Source: Larix kaempferi
Lineage: Eukaryota > Streptophyta > Pinopsida > Pinales > Pinaceae
Direction of reading: 5' to 3'
Length of the DNA: 64,000 nucleotides
Assembly (NCBI GenBank): GCA_027924585.1
Contig: BSBM01000763.1
Span: forward strand, 1,717,925-1,781,924
Both the position numbers and the translations under genes were made by a program. Shown here in pieces: positions 10,545-21,827 of this stretch (its first letter is position 1; each line of letters opens with the position of its first letter). Below the pieces are notes generated by a model. It saw nothing but the letters and a program-made list of their open reading frames with translations. It had not been told where the DNA came from and searched no databases.

Positions 10545-10745
10545 TAATTTATTTCATTTTTAACTTATTTCATTTTTAATTTATTTCAATTATAAATTAT
10601 TTCGTTTTTTTAGTTATTTCAATTATAATTTATTTCATTTTTAATTTATTTTAATTATAATTTATTTCATTTTTAATTTATTTTAATTATAATTTATTTC
10701 ATTTTTAATTTATTTTAATTATAATTTATTCATTTATAATTTATT
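10545..10745 (+). repeat. AT-rich minisatellite, 32-bp unit
   Basis: The unit is made of ATTTCATTTTTAATTTATTT followed by TAATTATAATTT. About four good copies lie between 10620 and 10745, with degenerate copies before them. Confidence 0.75.
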
Positions 10746-10869
10746 TCATATATATGAATAAATAAAATCAATCACTAATAAATTAAAGTTAATAGTTGTT
10801 AACCCTTATAGTTTAAATTAATTAAGTTAAATTTGATAATAATTAATTAAGTTAAGTTGTTAACTATTG

Positions 10870-10886
10870 ACAGTTTGTTAATAGTT
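10870..10886 (+). repeat. Target-site duplication of L1, left copy
   Basis: ACAGTTTGTTAATAGTT is identical to 17087-17103. A 17-bp duplication is typical of LINE insertion and fixes the element's ends. Confidence 0.95.
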
Positions 10887-11100
10887 TTTTTTTTCAACTG
10901 AAAAAAAAGCGTACTATTGCTATTCATTGAATCAAATAGTACAATGATCTTCACCTTCTTCAAAAAAAAGGTACTATCTGCATAATCACATCCGTGATCC
11001 CAAAGTTCATATCAGAATTTACAAAATTTTCAGTCTTGACTGAACACTACAAAATAGACAGAGTCCTTACACAGATATTCAAAAAAGACAAAAAACATTC

Positions 11101-14100
11101 TTAGAAGAAGAATATTTCGCCACATTCCAGCAAACTAGAATGCAGCCACTCCTCCCAAAGAAGAAATCCTTCAATACCCGATAAAGCTTGCTTTGATAAG
11201 TTATTAGCCTGTTCATTGTGTTCACGATAAATATGAGCAAAGGAGATCTGATCCTGCTTGTCAATATCCATTCTCGTCCTCCTACACCAGTGTGAAAGTG
11301 CTATAACATTAATGTCATACTCTTTGAAATCCCACTTGATTGTGACCCGTGAGTCACCATAAACCATAACATTAACTAACCCAAAAATATTGGCACACTT
11401 CAGAACACACCACAGTGCAATAAGTTCCGCTTTCATATTACTGCCAATTCCACAGTTTAGCCGCAGGGTCTAATAATGATCCACATTCAGAAAAATAATA
11501 CCACCCACAACACACAACCCATTCTGAGCCGCCCCATCAAAGAACAAAGTAGGTTTGTTAACCAAAAAAGAGAACGTTCCAATCCTTCTTTCCATCATAG
11601 GTGCAATATTTTCAGAATACAGTTGAGTTAATTTTGTAGCAAGAAGACCACAAGCAACAACATTCGGCAGTTTATCCTGAAATGTACACAAATTTCTGAA
11701 ATGCCAAAGAGCCCAAGTAATAAATACAGGGAGTTGAATAGAGACACTGGAATCACGAGACCAATTCAACAAGGCTGCCCCGAAATCAATCTGATCCCAT
11801 GACTTGAAACATTGCATCCTTGAACTACAAAGGTCCCATACTTTCTTTCCAAAGGAGCAGAAATCAAACAGATGATTAATAGACTCAGCATCTTCTTTGC
11901 ATAAAATACACCAATTTGGTCCGTTACATCCACGCTTTGAGAGATTATCCCAGGTTTTTAGAGTACCTTGTAAAGTATGCCATAAAAAACATTTGTGTTT
12001 TAATGCAATATTCCACTTCCAAATCTTTCTATACCACCAGTGTTGTGGAAATATGTACTTTGCCTGCAGAATCCTGGAATATGTGGTTTTTGCTGTAACA
12101 ATACCATACTTTTCATTCCCACACCACAGCAATCTATCTTCATGTTCTGATAAATTAATACCAGCCGAACCAAGAGTACTAATAAATGAATCCCAAGAGT
12201 AAGCGTCTTCACCCACCAAACCCAAATCGGAAGACTGTAACCAATATGTCTGTCCATATGGGTTCCTGATACTATGAAGGAGAGATAGACCATAAATATT
12301 AATATAATCCAGAATCCTATTTGTGAGACAGATAGGTTCATTAATACCCAGAATGTAGTCTTTTCCCACCCTGATAGTCTTCCCGTTGCCAACATGCCAT
12401 CTCAGATCTCGAATGATCCAACCTGAAACTTTTAACAGACCCCTCCATAATGGAGAAACAACAGAAACCAAAGGCATCTTCAATCTGATCCACTCTACCA
12501 AATTCATATTAATGTATTTCACAAAGGATATCTTAGACCAAGGATTGTGATTGAAAAGACACCGCCACAAACTTTTTGCTCTAAGTGCAATGCTGAAGGA
12601 TTTAAGATCCTTAATCCCCCAGCCTCCAAATAGTTCAGGTCTAGAGACCGATTCCCAACTCGTCATCACCAAAGATGCTCTATCCAGACCGCCGGTCCAC
12701 AAGAAGTTGAATATCAGCCTCCTTAAAATATTCATAATATAAGATGGAACTTCAAGGAGAGAAAACCAATATACAGGGATACCTATCAGAACAACCTTGA
12801 CTAAAGTTAATCTACCTCCCACCGAAAGTAATCTAAAATCCCAATGCGAGATTCTAGCCTCAAATTTTCGAACCAACCACCACCAATCCTTGATCTGATA
12901 ATTATTGGGTCTCAAGAAAAAACCCAAATACTTGAGACCATCTTCTAATGGATGACAACTGTATGGCATAATAGAAACAATACCATTTCTCACATCTGAA
13001 ACCACATTATGGTAATAAAAATTAGACTTTGACAGGCTGATCTTCATCCCAGAAATGTGACAAAAACATTCCAAAATATTCCTGAAAACTCTCCACTCCG
13101 CAACAGAAGCCATTCCAGCTAACAGCACGTCATCCACAAAAATCAGATGTGTTAAAACACAATCTGCTCCCAAATCAATACCTTTCAGCAAACCTTCCTG
13201 TTTGGCAAAATTTAACATCCTGCTGAGAGAATCTACAACCAAAAGAAACAATAAAGGGGATAATGGACATCCCTGTCGAATGCCCCTCGAACACTTGAAA
13301 AAAGAAGATGGTGAACCATTTATCAGAATAGCAATGCTGGCTGAATTAACACAAGACATGATCCAATTTATCACCAACGGGGGCATCCCAATTTGGATCA
13401 AAATAAGCCTTAAGAAAGTCCAATTAATCCGATCATATGCCTTTTCCAAATCACGTTTGAGCAGCATAGCACTCATCTTCTTACTCTTTATAGAATGTAG
13501 CAATTCCTGAGATGCCCCAATGGCATCATGAATCTGTCTATTACTCAAAAAACCAAACTGTTCAGCAATTATGTGATCCGAGAGAGCCATTTTAATCCTC
13601 TGTGCAATGATTTTTGAAACTAACTTATAAGCCAGATTGCAGAGGGAAATAGGCCTATAATCACCAAAGTGTTCAGGATTAACTTTTTTTGGAATCAGAG
13701 TAACAAAGGAAGAATTCAAGGCACCTGAAGTGAAGCCATATAATCTTGTATGTTCCACCATTTGTAACAGGTCCGGGCCCATGATCTCGAAGAAATGTGA
13801 GTAAATCTCCACTGGCCACCCATCCGGACCAGGGCTTTTCTCACCCGCGAAAAGTTTCAATGTATTTTCCACCTCCTCCAGAGAAACCTCCCCCCCAAGA
13901 GCAACAGCCTCCTCTTCTGTAAAAAACCTGGGATAGAGTTCAGCAATTTTTATTTGTTCCCTCAGATCACTAACTCCTTCCTCCTTATAAACATTTCCAA
14001 AATACCTGACAGCTTCCAACTTTAAACTCTCATCACCAGAGCAACAAACACCATCAGCATTGGTCAATTCCCAAATAGTCTTCATATTCCGACGAGCAGA

Positions 14101-15210
14101 CGCAAAAGTATGGAAAAACTTAGTGTTTTGATCACCATGTTTGATCCATACAGCCCTGCTTTTTAACCGCCATTCCATCTCCTCCTTTAGCAGGATTGCA
14201 TCCCTTTTCTTCTCAAATTGTTTAACAACTTCAAAATCCGTAAGACTCACCTCACCTTCCATATTATCCTTATACATCTTCTGAAGTTCTTCTTCAATAT
14301 AGGCCAACTCCATCCTATCAACTTTCTTCTTCTGCATCACCCAATCCTTCACAACAACTTTCAGATTGCGCATCTTATTACAAAAAATATTTAATGGATT
14401 CCCACCTTCCATATTCGCAGAAATCCAGAAACCTTTAACCAACTTACAGAAGTCTTCCTCCAACAACCAAGAGTGGTTAAATTTAAAAGGAACAAAGGAT
14501 TTCCCTCCATATTCATCAAACTGAAAAAAGATGGGCCAGTGATCAGATATCTTACTACCATGAACCCAAGATCTATATTTTTGAAACTTTTCTAACAGAG
14601 ACAACTTCACCAAAAAACGATCGAGTCGTTTATGTACACCATCAATACCCCCTCTACCATTGCTCCAAGATGGACATAATTTTACTGGCTCAATGTCAAT
14701 AAGTCCATGCTTCAACAATAAATTACTGAAAAAATCCGCCAACGGATCAAGTCTCGCTTTTCTTCCCCAAATTTCCGATGGAGACAAAGTAAAATTTAGG
14801 TCGCCTGCGAAAATAAGATCCTTATCATCCAAAAGACCAGAACCAGAAAGAGATTGCCAAAAACTCTGCCTATTCGAATATGGAGCATAACAATTGAAGA
14901 CCGAGAGACAAAGGTTCAAACCAATGCAAATACCCTTCAACAGAATTCCCCACACAGTCCTGTAAGCACTGAAAGAAAATAATTGAGGGTTCCAGGCAAC
15001 AACCAACCCCCCAAACAATCCAGAGGCATCCACAGCAGCAATCTCCCATAAGGGTAAAATACAGCCAAGTTTAGAAATAGCATCAGCACCAGAGCACATA
15101 GTTTCTTGTAGTAATACAATACCAGGTCTAGTATCCGAAATAAGGTTGGAAAGGGCCCTAGTCCTAATAACCCCCCCCAACCCACGCACATTCAAAGAGA
15201 CGATAAACAT
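11101..15210 (-). pseudogene. LINE ORF2: endonuclease, reverse transcriptase, RNase H, with one in-frame stop
   Basis: ATG at 15208-15210. The N-terminus reads SLNVRGLGG and has LLQET, AGDLNF and SDHWP, the marks of an L1 apurinic-type endonuclease that nicks the target. The RT core follows, with DLEKAYDRINW, GIRQGCPLSPLLF and a catalytic FVDD in place of the common YADD. After a zf-RVT-like region (about residues 1055-1115, CFLWH and CILC) comes an RNase H domain with FFDGA, AELIAL, GDSR and HNEQAN. One TAG at 11470-11472 falls inside RNase H; the same frame then continues to TAA at 11101-11103. Up to the stop it encodes 1246 residues. The stop probably truncates RNase H but leaves endonuclease and RT complete, so activity cannot be excluded. 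Confidence 0.92.
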
Positions 15211-15359
15211 TAAGAACTATCATTACCGGGAAACTGTGCTCTAAGACCCGAAACTATACCATCATTAGCACCACAATTCTCAAAAGCCAACCCATCAGAC
15301 TGCAAATTCCCAGGAACAGTGACTTTTTTCTTATTCTTTGCCTTCCTTATCGTCACATT

Positions 15360-16943
15360 CTAAAATTGTGGAATAGGCAGAATATTGGAATCCCGAGAAG
15401 GGTTTTTGGAAAAAATATCAAGAGGTTCCAAAATAGACTTCTCCCTAATACCTAGGTCCCCCAGAACAGCGGAGACAACCACATCCACAGGTTTATCCGA
15501 AGAAATCTCAGCTGACTCACAAACAGAAACATCCGGCACAAACAAATTATCCCCAATATTATGACCCTCCGACGAAGAGTATGGGCACTGTAAAGGAGGA
15601 TAAGGTTCTGTCCCAGCGACAGATAACAGACAATCTTCATCCTTATTAGACCTAGGAGCAGGCACAGTCAGGTCAATATAATTTGAAATCCCAACCGCCG
15701 AAACCGTACCTTCACCACCCCCATCGACACCAATGGCAGGCCCATGTTTAGACAAGCCATGTCTTAAACGAACCTCCCCCAAAGAAATCCTCTTATCCAA
15801 TTCCAACTCTTTATCCGAAATAAAATCTAATTCTTCTTTGGAAAGATCAGTAAAGGCAGCATCCAGAGAAAAATTTAACTTACCCGTAGCAGGAGTCTTC
15901 GACGAAACCAGCTTCTGAGAATCTATCAAATTCTCCGACAGGAGTGCTGGTACCTTACTTTCCACTTTCGTCGGACTAGCCAGACGATTGGGGCATTTTT
16001 TTCTGATATGACCAACCTCCCTACAATGAAAGCACCGGAACGGAACCTTAAAGAAATCCAACAACTGGGTCCAGCACTTCTCCCCCCAGACAATTTCAAC
16101 CGCTTTTGGCAAGCCCAGACGCACATCAATTTCCACCAGCACTTTGACGTAACATCTATCAATTCCATAGATAGAATTCTTGTCAACCCTAATACACTTG
16201 CCCACTGAGTTTGCCAACCCCTCCACAATTTCCTCTGTCCAAATCTCGATAGGGAGTCCGGGTATTAACATCCATAAATGACGAATACCCAAACGCTCAT
16301 GAACCGGGTCAAAATTTATATGCCATCTCTTCAAATTCAACGAACCTTCTTTGAACAACCATGTACCTTCAAGAATCCGCAACATAGTTTCTGCAGACGG
16401 GAAAATAAATAAAATCCATTTGTTTACCAGTAAATTTATCCGTGGCGTGTTACCCACCACCGGCGACCAATGTTCCTTCACCCACTCAACTATTTCCACT
16501 TTTGAACCATAAACAAACTCCAAGCGACCCACCAACGCTCTATCCGTGAGCATTTCCACCCTATCCAGATTTGCCGCCGCAGGTATAACAAATCTCTCCA
16601 ACCCTTCTCTAGCCTTAAGCGTCTTCACCTTCCGCCAACATTTTGCTTTCACCCCAACCATATTAGGGTTACCACCATCTCGTCTCATAGGAGGAGTAAG
16701 AGTTGCAGACCGGGGTTCCACCACCAGATAAGGGTTCCCACCATCTCGGCGATCAGTAGAATTATGGGATGCAGACCAGGGTTCCACCACCGGACCGGAC
16801 AAATGACCCGAATGGGAAGAAACCCCACTCACCGGGGTCTTCATGGCTAAATCACCGAAACAACCGGTACAAAAACCGCACCTGTCCGCAGCAGAAAGAC
16901 AACTGGCCTCCACCAAAAAAATCACTGACACAAAGGCCCCCAT
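15360..16943 (-). CDS. LINE ORF1: DUF4283-type nucleic-acid-binding protein
   Basis: This is the first ORF of the LINE, 149 bp upstream of ORF2 on the same strand. The frame is open from about 16979; the first ATG is at 16943 and a second at 16844 is also possible. About residues 115-275 match the DUF4283 region of plant LINE ORF1 proteins (ending near the pattern WTQLLDFFKVPFRCFHC). A CCHC knuckle CFHCREVGHIRKKC follows directly. The C-terminal third is acidic and Ser/Pro-rich without a domain. The family coats LINE RNA and assists retrotransposition. It appears intact. Confidence 0.88.
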   Translation of the reverse strand: MGAFVSVIFLVEASCLSAADRCGFCTGCFGDLAMKTPVSGVSSHSGHLSGPVVEPWSASHNSTDRRDGGNPYLVVEPRSATLTPPMRRDGGNPNMVGVKAKCWRKVKTLKAREGLERFVIPAAANLDRVEMLTDRALVGRLEFVYGSKVEIVEWVKEHWSPVVGNTPRINLLVNKWILFIFPSAETMLRILEGTWLFKEGSLNLKRWHINFDPVHERLGIRHLWMLIPGLPIEIWTEEIVEGLANSVGKCIRVDKNSIYGIDRCYVKVLVEIDVRLGLPKAVEIVWGEKCWTQLLDFFKVPFRCFHCREVGHIRKKCPNRLASPTKVESKVPALLSENLIDSQKLVSSKTPATGKLNFSLDAAFTDLSKEELDFISDKELELDKRISLGEVRLRHGLSKHGPAIGVDGGGEGTVSAVGISNYIDLTVPAPRSNKDEDCLLSVAGTEPYPPLQCPYSSSEGHNIGDNLFVPDVSVCESAEISSDKPVDVVVSAVLGDLGIREKSILEPLDIFSKNPSRDSNILPIPQF

Positions 16944-17086
16944 ACACCTACAAGCGTCCGTAAACCGGGAAGGTGCCAATCAAACCCGTCCACATCCAAA
17001 GGCGCCATCACATCGACCAACTCCAGTAGATTTTGCAGTCTTTTTCTGCAAAACCCTAGATACGCCCATCATGCTCACCCGATTCT

Positions 17087-17103
17087 ACAGTTTGTTAATA
17101 GTT
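17087..17103 (+). repeat. Target-site duplication of L1, right copy
   Basis: Identical to 10870-10886; adjoins the 5' end of the LINE. Confidence 0.95.
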
Positions 17104-17462
17104 ATTTTTATTATATATATATATATATATAATTAATTAATTATTAATAAATTTAGAAATTATTTTATTAATAATTAATTTTATTAACTATTAATTATTA
17201 TACTTAATTTAATTGATTATAACATTAATTAAGTTAAATTAGTAAATTATGGGCTTGTTACTAGTATTAGTTAATCATTATTATAATTAAACATTATATA
17301 GTTAATGTTAGCTTTTCACCTCCTTGAAAATGCTCATTACCGAAACTTCGACGTATAGTCGAAGAGGCAAAACGGACACGAAATCTTGAAAACGAGACAC
17401 CACGGAGATCAACATGACGAGCTGACCACTAGGACACTGATTTTACCCCATAACCAAAATGT
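17104..17462 (+). other. G1 leader, middle part; noncoding
   Basis: This is AT-rich sequence with an (AT)n run at 17114-17131, continuing the DNA interrupted by L1. About 130 bp of mixed composition follow (17333-17462), containing CGACGTATAGTCG, a short inverted repeat. No coding potential is seen. It joins 30730 once G2 is removed. Confidence 0.5.
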
Positions 17463-17467
17463 TTGAT
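17463..17467 (+). repeat. Target-site duplication of G2, left copy
   Basis: TTGAT immediately before the LTR is repeated at 30725-30729 immediately after the other LTR. Five bases is the standard size for Ty3/gypsy integration. Confidence 0.95.
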
Positions 17468-19021
17468 TGTTGATCTTTCTTTTTCTCTTCTAGCAGACCC
17501 GGGCTGATGGTAATCTTTTAGACCAACAGAACCCTTAGCTCACTGGCCCTTTCGGCAACAGGTCGCAGAAGCAACCTGAAGTCTCACCCGAAGTGATTCT
17601 AATGGGAGGCAGAAGACTCAAGTGTCCTCAGCCAAGTTCCGAGGCATCCAGGGTGCTTAAACCCACCTTAACCCCTTCCTCTGGAGCTGACTATCTCATT
17701 CCATTACTCCGGCTACGCCTCCGTCTTATCGCATCACGCAGGGAATGCGATAAGTCTTCCCCTATGTGAAACCGTCTAGCGATGCCTAAGATATCGTAGG
17801 CGCGATATCTTCCCCTTCTAGTTCCTGCGGTAAGTGAACTTTGACCACTTCCTAGATTAATAGGTGGTCTCAGCTATTCCTATCCTGGTACTGAAGTTAG
17901 CAACAACATTCAGTCTCCAAGCATACCCCTCGCTAATGAACTTGACCCTTGATATCGCGCGGCAACGTAATTAAGTAGAATATTACTTTGAGCAGGGTCT
18001 AAGTAGACCATTCATGACTTACATTCAGTTCATACTCGCACATTATCCTCTGTTAACAATTATCTAGTTGCTATGCGGGTAGCTATGGTTATCACAATTA
18101 TTATACATCATTCAGAAGTTAAACTGACGACCATGTACACTACTTATAACAGACTGAAGCATTCATATATAACACAGACAAGTGCATGAGAGCAGTAGCT
18201 ACACAAATACAATAGTGCGACTTAGATAAGCACGCTGTTACTCCCAGGGCGAGAACTGCGCCCAGGGGAACTGCGGTTCTTGTTTACAACTCTGAAGGAT
18301 AAACACAGCTCCGTTCCACTCTTTACAACAAGGGTCTTCTGGGAAACTCCACCTCAGTGGGAGCCCTTCTCTATAGACCTCTTTCTCTTCCTGCCTTTTA
18401 CAATGCACTCTCTTTCTCTCACAATCCCTGCGGATCGCACTATCTCTCAACAGGTTAGCCCTATGTTCTCTCAGGGACGTCCAGACTCTGCAACAACAGA
18501 CTTGGCTAGCCTCTACCTGATGTCTCTATCACTATGTGGCCAACCCCTTATCCTATAAAAAGACTACTATATATAGATGGCCCAAAGGTCTCATCGCAGT
18601 TACAAAACTGTGGGCCTTATCCCAACAGTGACTCAACCCTAACCACTTACAGTCAACTGGCTGTACTTCCATGGCCGCCTTCTGTCTCGTCGCCGCTTCC
18701 TGCAGTCCTTAGTCTTTAATGCATCGGCCCGTCGCTTCTTCTTGGTTCAAGCAACGCTGACTGTAGTCCTTCTTCTTTAATGAGGGTAGCTGAACCCTCT
18801 CTTCATCTCCGGCGCCTTTATTGCGGTGGTTGAGCTCTCCCTTCGGCCTCTTCTTTGTACCACATGCTTGACTTTTCTGTACCTATCGCCGTGATTCCCG
18901 CCGGAATTTGCGCTACGGCGATATCTTTGTCTTACCGCCAAAATTGGTACTTTCTCTCCAAAATTAGTTATCCTTCCCAAAATTAGCAGCTTCCTAAATG
19001 CTGCGGAAGTTCTCTCCAACA
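17468..19021 (-). mobile_element. G2 3' LTR
   Basis: On the minus strand it runs from TGTTGGAGAG at 19021 to AGATCAACA at 17468. It is collinear with 29171-30724 without gaps. It contains a 9-bp perfect inverted repeat, AAGATATCG and CGATATCTT around a 6-base loop, at 17788-17811. Confidence 0.97.
18567..18576 (-). promoter_or_regulatory. TATA-like box in G2 3' LTR
   Basis: CTATATATAG is palindromic, so strand is assigned from the element's direction. It lies about 445 bp into the LTR. A second AT-rich candidate, TTTTTATAGG, is close by. Confidence 0.35.
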
Positions 19022-19031
19022 ACTCCCCTAA
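19022..19031 (-). other. Polypurine tract of G2
   Basis: TTAGGGGAGT on the minus strand abuts the start of the 3' LTR. The ORF3 stop codon is only 13 bases before the LTR, so coding sequence runs right up to the plus-strand primer. Confidence 0.8.
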
Positions 19032-19034
19032 CAC

Positions 19035-21827
19035 TTACTTGTGGCTCGTCCCCGAGCCAATTGCAACAACAGCCTGATTCATCTGCCTAAGCTTATCCTT
19101 TGCTGCTCGTGAGATTGCTGCGAATTGTGCCTTAAGCGCTTTAATACTTTCATCCATGTGTGTTACTTCTTCCTGCGCTGCGCTGAGCAGCTCAGCGGTT
19201 ACCAAGGAGTCCTCTGTGCCCTCAATGACTCCTTTACTTGAGGTGAAGCTTTTCACCTTTTGCTCCAGTTCGTCAACCAGATGTGCGATTTTGCTTTCAT
19301 GCGGGCTAACTTCGTTAGCCAAGTTGATCTGCTGTTCTCTGTATTTCTGCACCTGCTGCTGAATTTGTGTGATTTCTCCTTTCTTTCTTATCTTCGCAAG
19401 AGCACTCAAGCCCTTGTACTCTTCTTCAGCGCTCGATATCGCATCTTCACAGTGCTTAATGTGCTGATCGAGCTCGGCTTTCTGTGGGAGCTCCTCTAGC
19501 TCCAGCCATGTTTTTGATGCATCTTCCAGGATGGCCTCTGCTGCTTCCACCCGACAGTGCATCTGTGTTTGTACAACTCTGAAAGCTTGCACTCGTGCTT
19601 CTTGGATTTCCTCTGGAGTAGGTGGCTTATTTGCTTCAAGTGCAGCAATCCTTGCTTCGTATTCTTCCTCCATCTTTTTCTTCTCTTCATCTAGAGCCTT
19701 TGCTCTTTCCGCTATTTTTCTGATCTTTTGAGTTATTTCTAACTCAGGCCTGATATCGCATTGCGGAAGTTCTGCTGCGATATTCTTTAAAACAAGAGAG
19801 ACATCCTGCTCTCGCTGAACATATTGCGTCAACTGGGCACTCTCTGCCTCATGCTGTGCAATGAGCTGCACATTGTCGTTAGACAGCAAAACATTTTGCT
19901 CATATGTGACTTGTTCTCTGTGCCTCAGCTCCGTGCCTATCTGCTGGAAAATTTCGTACAACTGATCCACAGGTACTTCTGGTAGGTTCACCTCAAGAGG
20001 ATGAACCATCTGCACTTCCATAGGTACAGGGAACTTAATACTTCCCGGCGGTATACGAACAATGTTCGTGCGGTCCCTTGCAATGCTTTCTTCTCTGCTC
20101 TGTGAAGGGGGCTGCGAACTTTCTGCGATTGTAGTTGGAGCTGGCTGAATCTGCATGGAAGCAGTCTTCTCAGTGATTGCCTTCAATTCTCGCAATTTGT
20201 TGTCAAGGCTGATGCGCATACGATCCTGCGATGACTGAATCGCAGCAAATTTATCCTGCATCTTCTCCTGTATTCGGCTGGCGATGAGATCATACTCCTC
20301 CTCTGTCATGATTGGTGCCTGCGGTTCGTCGGAAGTAACCGCTTTTGTTCTCTTCTTCTTTGCTCGCACCGGAGAAGGGCCTTCAATAGCCTTTCTCTTA
20401 GAACCCATTGGTTCTTTCTCTTTGTCTTTAGGATCTACCTCCACAACATCTTCTGGATCCTCAGCTGGGGGATCAACTGGAACTAGGCCAGAGGATAGAT
20501 CATCATACATTTGTTTCATGTCCTCGTCGAAACAGTTCTTAATGGTATCTTCGACCTGCTGGATTTCCATGCGATATGGGCCGGGGGCCCATTCCTTATG
20601 TTTTCTGAATCCTTTGGGCCTGATGTAGGTTTTATCCCTGTCGACTTTAAATTCCAGCTTGGACTGATAAAGATCAACGACCGACGAGTCGACACGCGGA
20701 ATCGTTGCGACGGATTCAAGCAATAGCGTGTAATAATCATGGAATACCATTGCGTTATTCTTGTGCTTCTCTGGGTGACTACTCGCCCAAAGATTTGAGT
20801 ACCTCGAGCCTCTGCACGCCCCTGGTGCCAGTTGTGGAAACTGCGAATTGGGCGGCTCTTTCCATCCAATGAAAGCCATAAGGATCAGCAGCCACGAGAA
20901 GTGGAAGCTGTGAAGTGGATCCTGCTGCGCCCGCGCACAGTCTTGAAAGAAACTATTTAACAAAAATAAGCTCCAGTTGTAAGGTTTACCTTTTATGACT
21001 TCAATCGCGAGGCGGATAACTGAGCCTGTGACCTCCTTCGGCCTCACCTTGAGGAGGAGTTTTCCGGCCAACAGACTAACAGTAAACCGCAAGGCGTCAT
21101 CCTGTATTGAATTGACATCGTAGGCGCGACCTCCTCTTTGCAGCTTATACTCCGCAACCTGCTTGGTTGAGAGCCTGGTATCCTTTGTGGCGCGATCAAT
21201 ATTTATCTGTGGGTCGAAACCAGTCTTCGACAGACCGGTAATGCGGTGAATGAGGTCAACATTAACATCTATTCGGTTACCCAACCATAAGTAACCGCCA
21301 TGCACGCATGAAAGTAGCGTCCGCACCACAGCATTGACCTCCGGGCCCCGTCCAAAGTGTGGGATCTCCAGGAGATTGAGCAGTCCTGACGGTACTAAAT
21401 GGCTTACATGGTCCATGGGGACGAACTCATCGTGCTGTGTCCTTGGGTTCCTCTGAATCGTCATATAACGATCGCGGTGGAATTGTGGGTACAGCGTATA
21501 ATCTCTCAGATTATAATCAGTAAACTTAACAGCATGCATATTCCCCCACAAGTTACCTTCTTCCTTCACTCGGTTATCCAGCGGTGGGAGTATGAGTTCA
21601 TATTTAAAGTCTCTTGGAAGGACAATCGCTGGCGCATTTTCTATTCTTGGTGGGAAGTATATGGTAGTGACTGTAACTTCTTCCGGAAGTTCCTGCTCCG
21701 GTTCTTCTGACTCTGTGCTACTCGGGGTTTCGCTACGCTCCATATTAGCTAAGGTTCTCGGTGACTGGCGTGTAGACGGAGAGCCAGCAGCAATTTTCTT
21801 CCCCTTCTTCGCCACAACCGAAGTCAT
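19035..21827 (-). CDS. G2 ORF3: env-position protein, globular N-terminal half plus long coiled coil
   Basis: This 930-aa ORF lies between pol and the 3' LTR, where Athila-type elements carry their extra ORF. The start is the first ATG (21825-21827); the frame is open back to about 21947, so an upstream spliced exon is possible. About residues 135-380 are a Leu/Trp-rich globular region (GGYLWLGNRIDVNV, FSWLLILMAFIGW) that recalls plant mobile-domain-like and Athila ORF proteins; this is resemblance only. Near residue 490 there is an acidic stretch and a basic cluster RAKKKRTK, a likely nuclear signal. The C-terminal 270 residues are charged and heptad-rich, with few prolines: a strong coiled-coil candidate. 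I see no signal peptide, convincing membrane anchor or cleavage site, so envelope function is not supported. It is fully intact. Confidence 0.8.
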   Translation of the reverse strand: MTSVVAKKGKKIAAGSPSTRQSPRTLANMERSETPSSTESEEPEQELPEEVTVTTIYFPPRIENAPAIVLPRDFKYELILPPLDNRVKEEGNLWGNMHAVKFTDYNLRDYTLYPQFHRDRYMTIQRNPRTQHDEFVPMDHVSHLVPSGLLNLLEIPHFGRGPEVNAVVRTLLSCVHGGYLWLGNRIDVNVDLIHRITGLSKTGFDPQINIDRATKDTRLSTKQVAEYKLQRGGRAYDVNSIQDDALRFTVSLLAGKLLLKVRPKEVTGSVIRLAIEVIKGKPYNWSLFLLNSFFQDCARAQQDPLHSFHFSWLLILMAFIGWKEPPNSQFPQLAPGACRGSRYSNLWASSHPEKHKNNAMVFHDYYTLLLESVATIPRVDSSVVDLYQSKLEFKVDRDKTYIRPKGFRKHKEWAPGPYRMEIQQVEDTIKNCFDEDMKQMYDDLSSGLVPVDPPAEDPEDVVEVDPKDKEKEPMGSKRKAIEGPSPVRAKKKRTKAVTSDEPQAPIMTEEEYDLIASRIQEKMQDKFAAIQSSQDRMRISLDNKLRELKAITEKTASMQIQPAPTTIAESSQPPSQSREESIARDRTNIVRIPPGSIKFPVPMEVQMVHPLEVNLPEVPVDQLYEIFQQIGTELRHREQVTYEQNVLLSNDNVQLIAQHEAESAQLTQYVQREQDVSLVLKNIAAELPQCDIRPELEITQKIRKIAERAKALDEEKKKMEEEYEARIAALEANKPPTPEEIQEARVQAFRVVQTQMHCRVEAAEAILEDASKTWLELEELPQKAELDQHIKHCEDAISSAEEEYKGLSALAKIRKKGEITQIQQQVQKYREQQINLANEVSPHESKIAHLVDELEQKVKSFTSSKGVIEGTEDSLVTAELLSAAQEEVTHMDESIKALKAQFAAISRAAKDKLRQMNQAVVAIGSGTSHK

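Larger units (their letters stand above)
8839..10869 (+). other. G1 leader, first part; noncoding
   Basis: There is no gene here. The first 150 bp contain a direct repeat of GAGCAAGTAATTACTG (about 8911 and 8949). From 9100 to 9865 the sequence is extremely AT-rich, with a duplicated block around 9405 and 9465 (ACATCATATATAAATAA). A GC-rich island (9872-10170) and an AT-rich minisatellite (10545-10745) are listed separately. The block 10200-10530 is mixed sequence with a GGT run (10342-10353); read on the minus strand it resembles a plant leader or promoter region, but I cannot assign it. Confidence 0.5.
10887..17086 (-). mobile_element. L1: full-length plant L1-type LINE
   Basis: The element is bounded by an exact 17-bp target duplication. 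On the minus strand it starts at 17086, has an ORF1 with a CCHC knuckle, then an ORF2 with endonuclease, RT, zinc-binding and RNase H parts, and ends in a short A tail (T run on the + strand at 10885-10894). At 6.2 kb it is full length for plant L1 elements. It sits in the G1 leader. The perfect target duplication and only one nonsense codon in ORF2 suggest a fairly recent insertion. Confidence 0.93.

Noticed and set aside
18238-18719. Short open frames within both G2 LTRs (for example 18280-18558 on the + strand and its copy at 29983)
   Set aside because: They are antisense to the element or overlap its TATA region and are identical only because the LTRs are young.
19035-21827. Calling G2 ORF3 a viral envelope
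   Set aside because: Position fits, but no signal peptide, membrane anchor or cleavage site is visible; the sequence instead suggests a nuclear coiled-coil protein.
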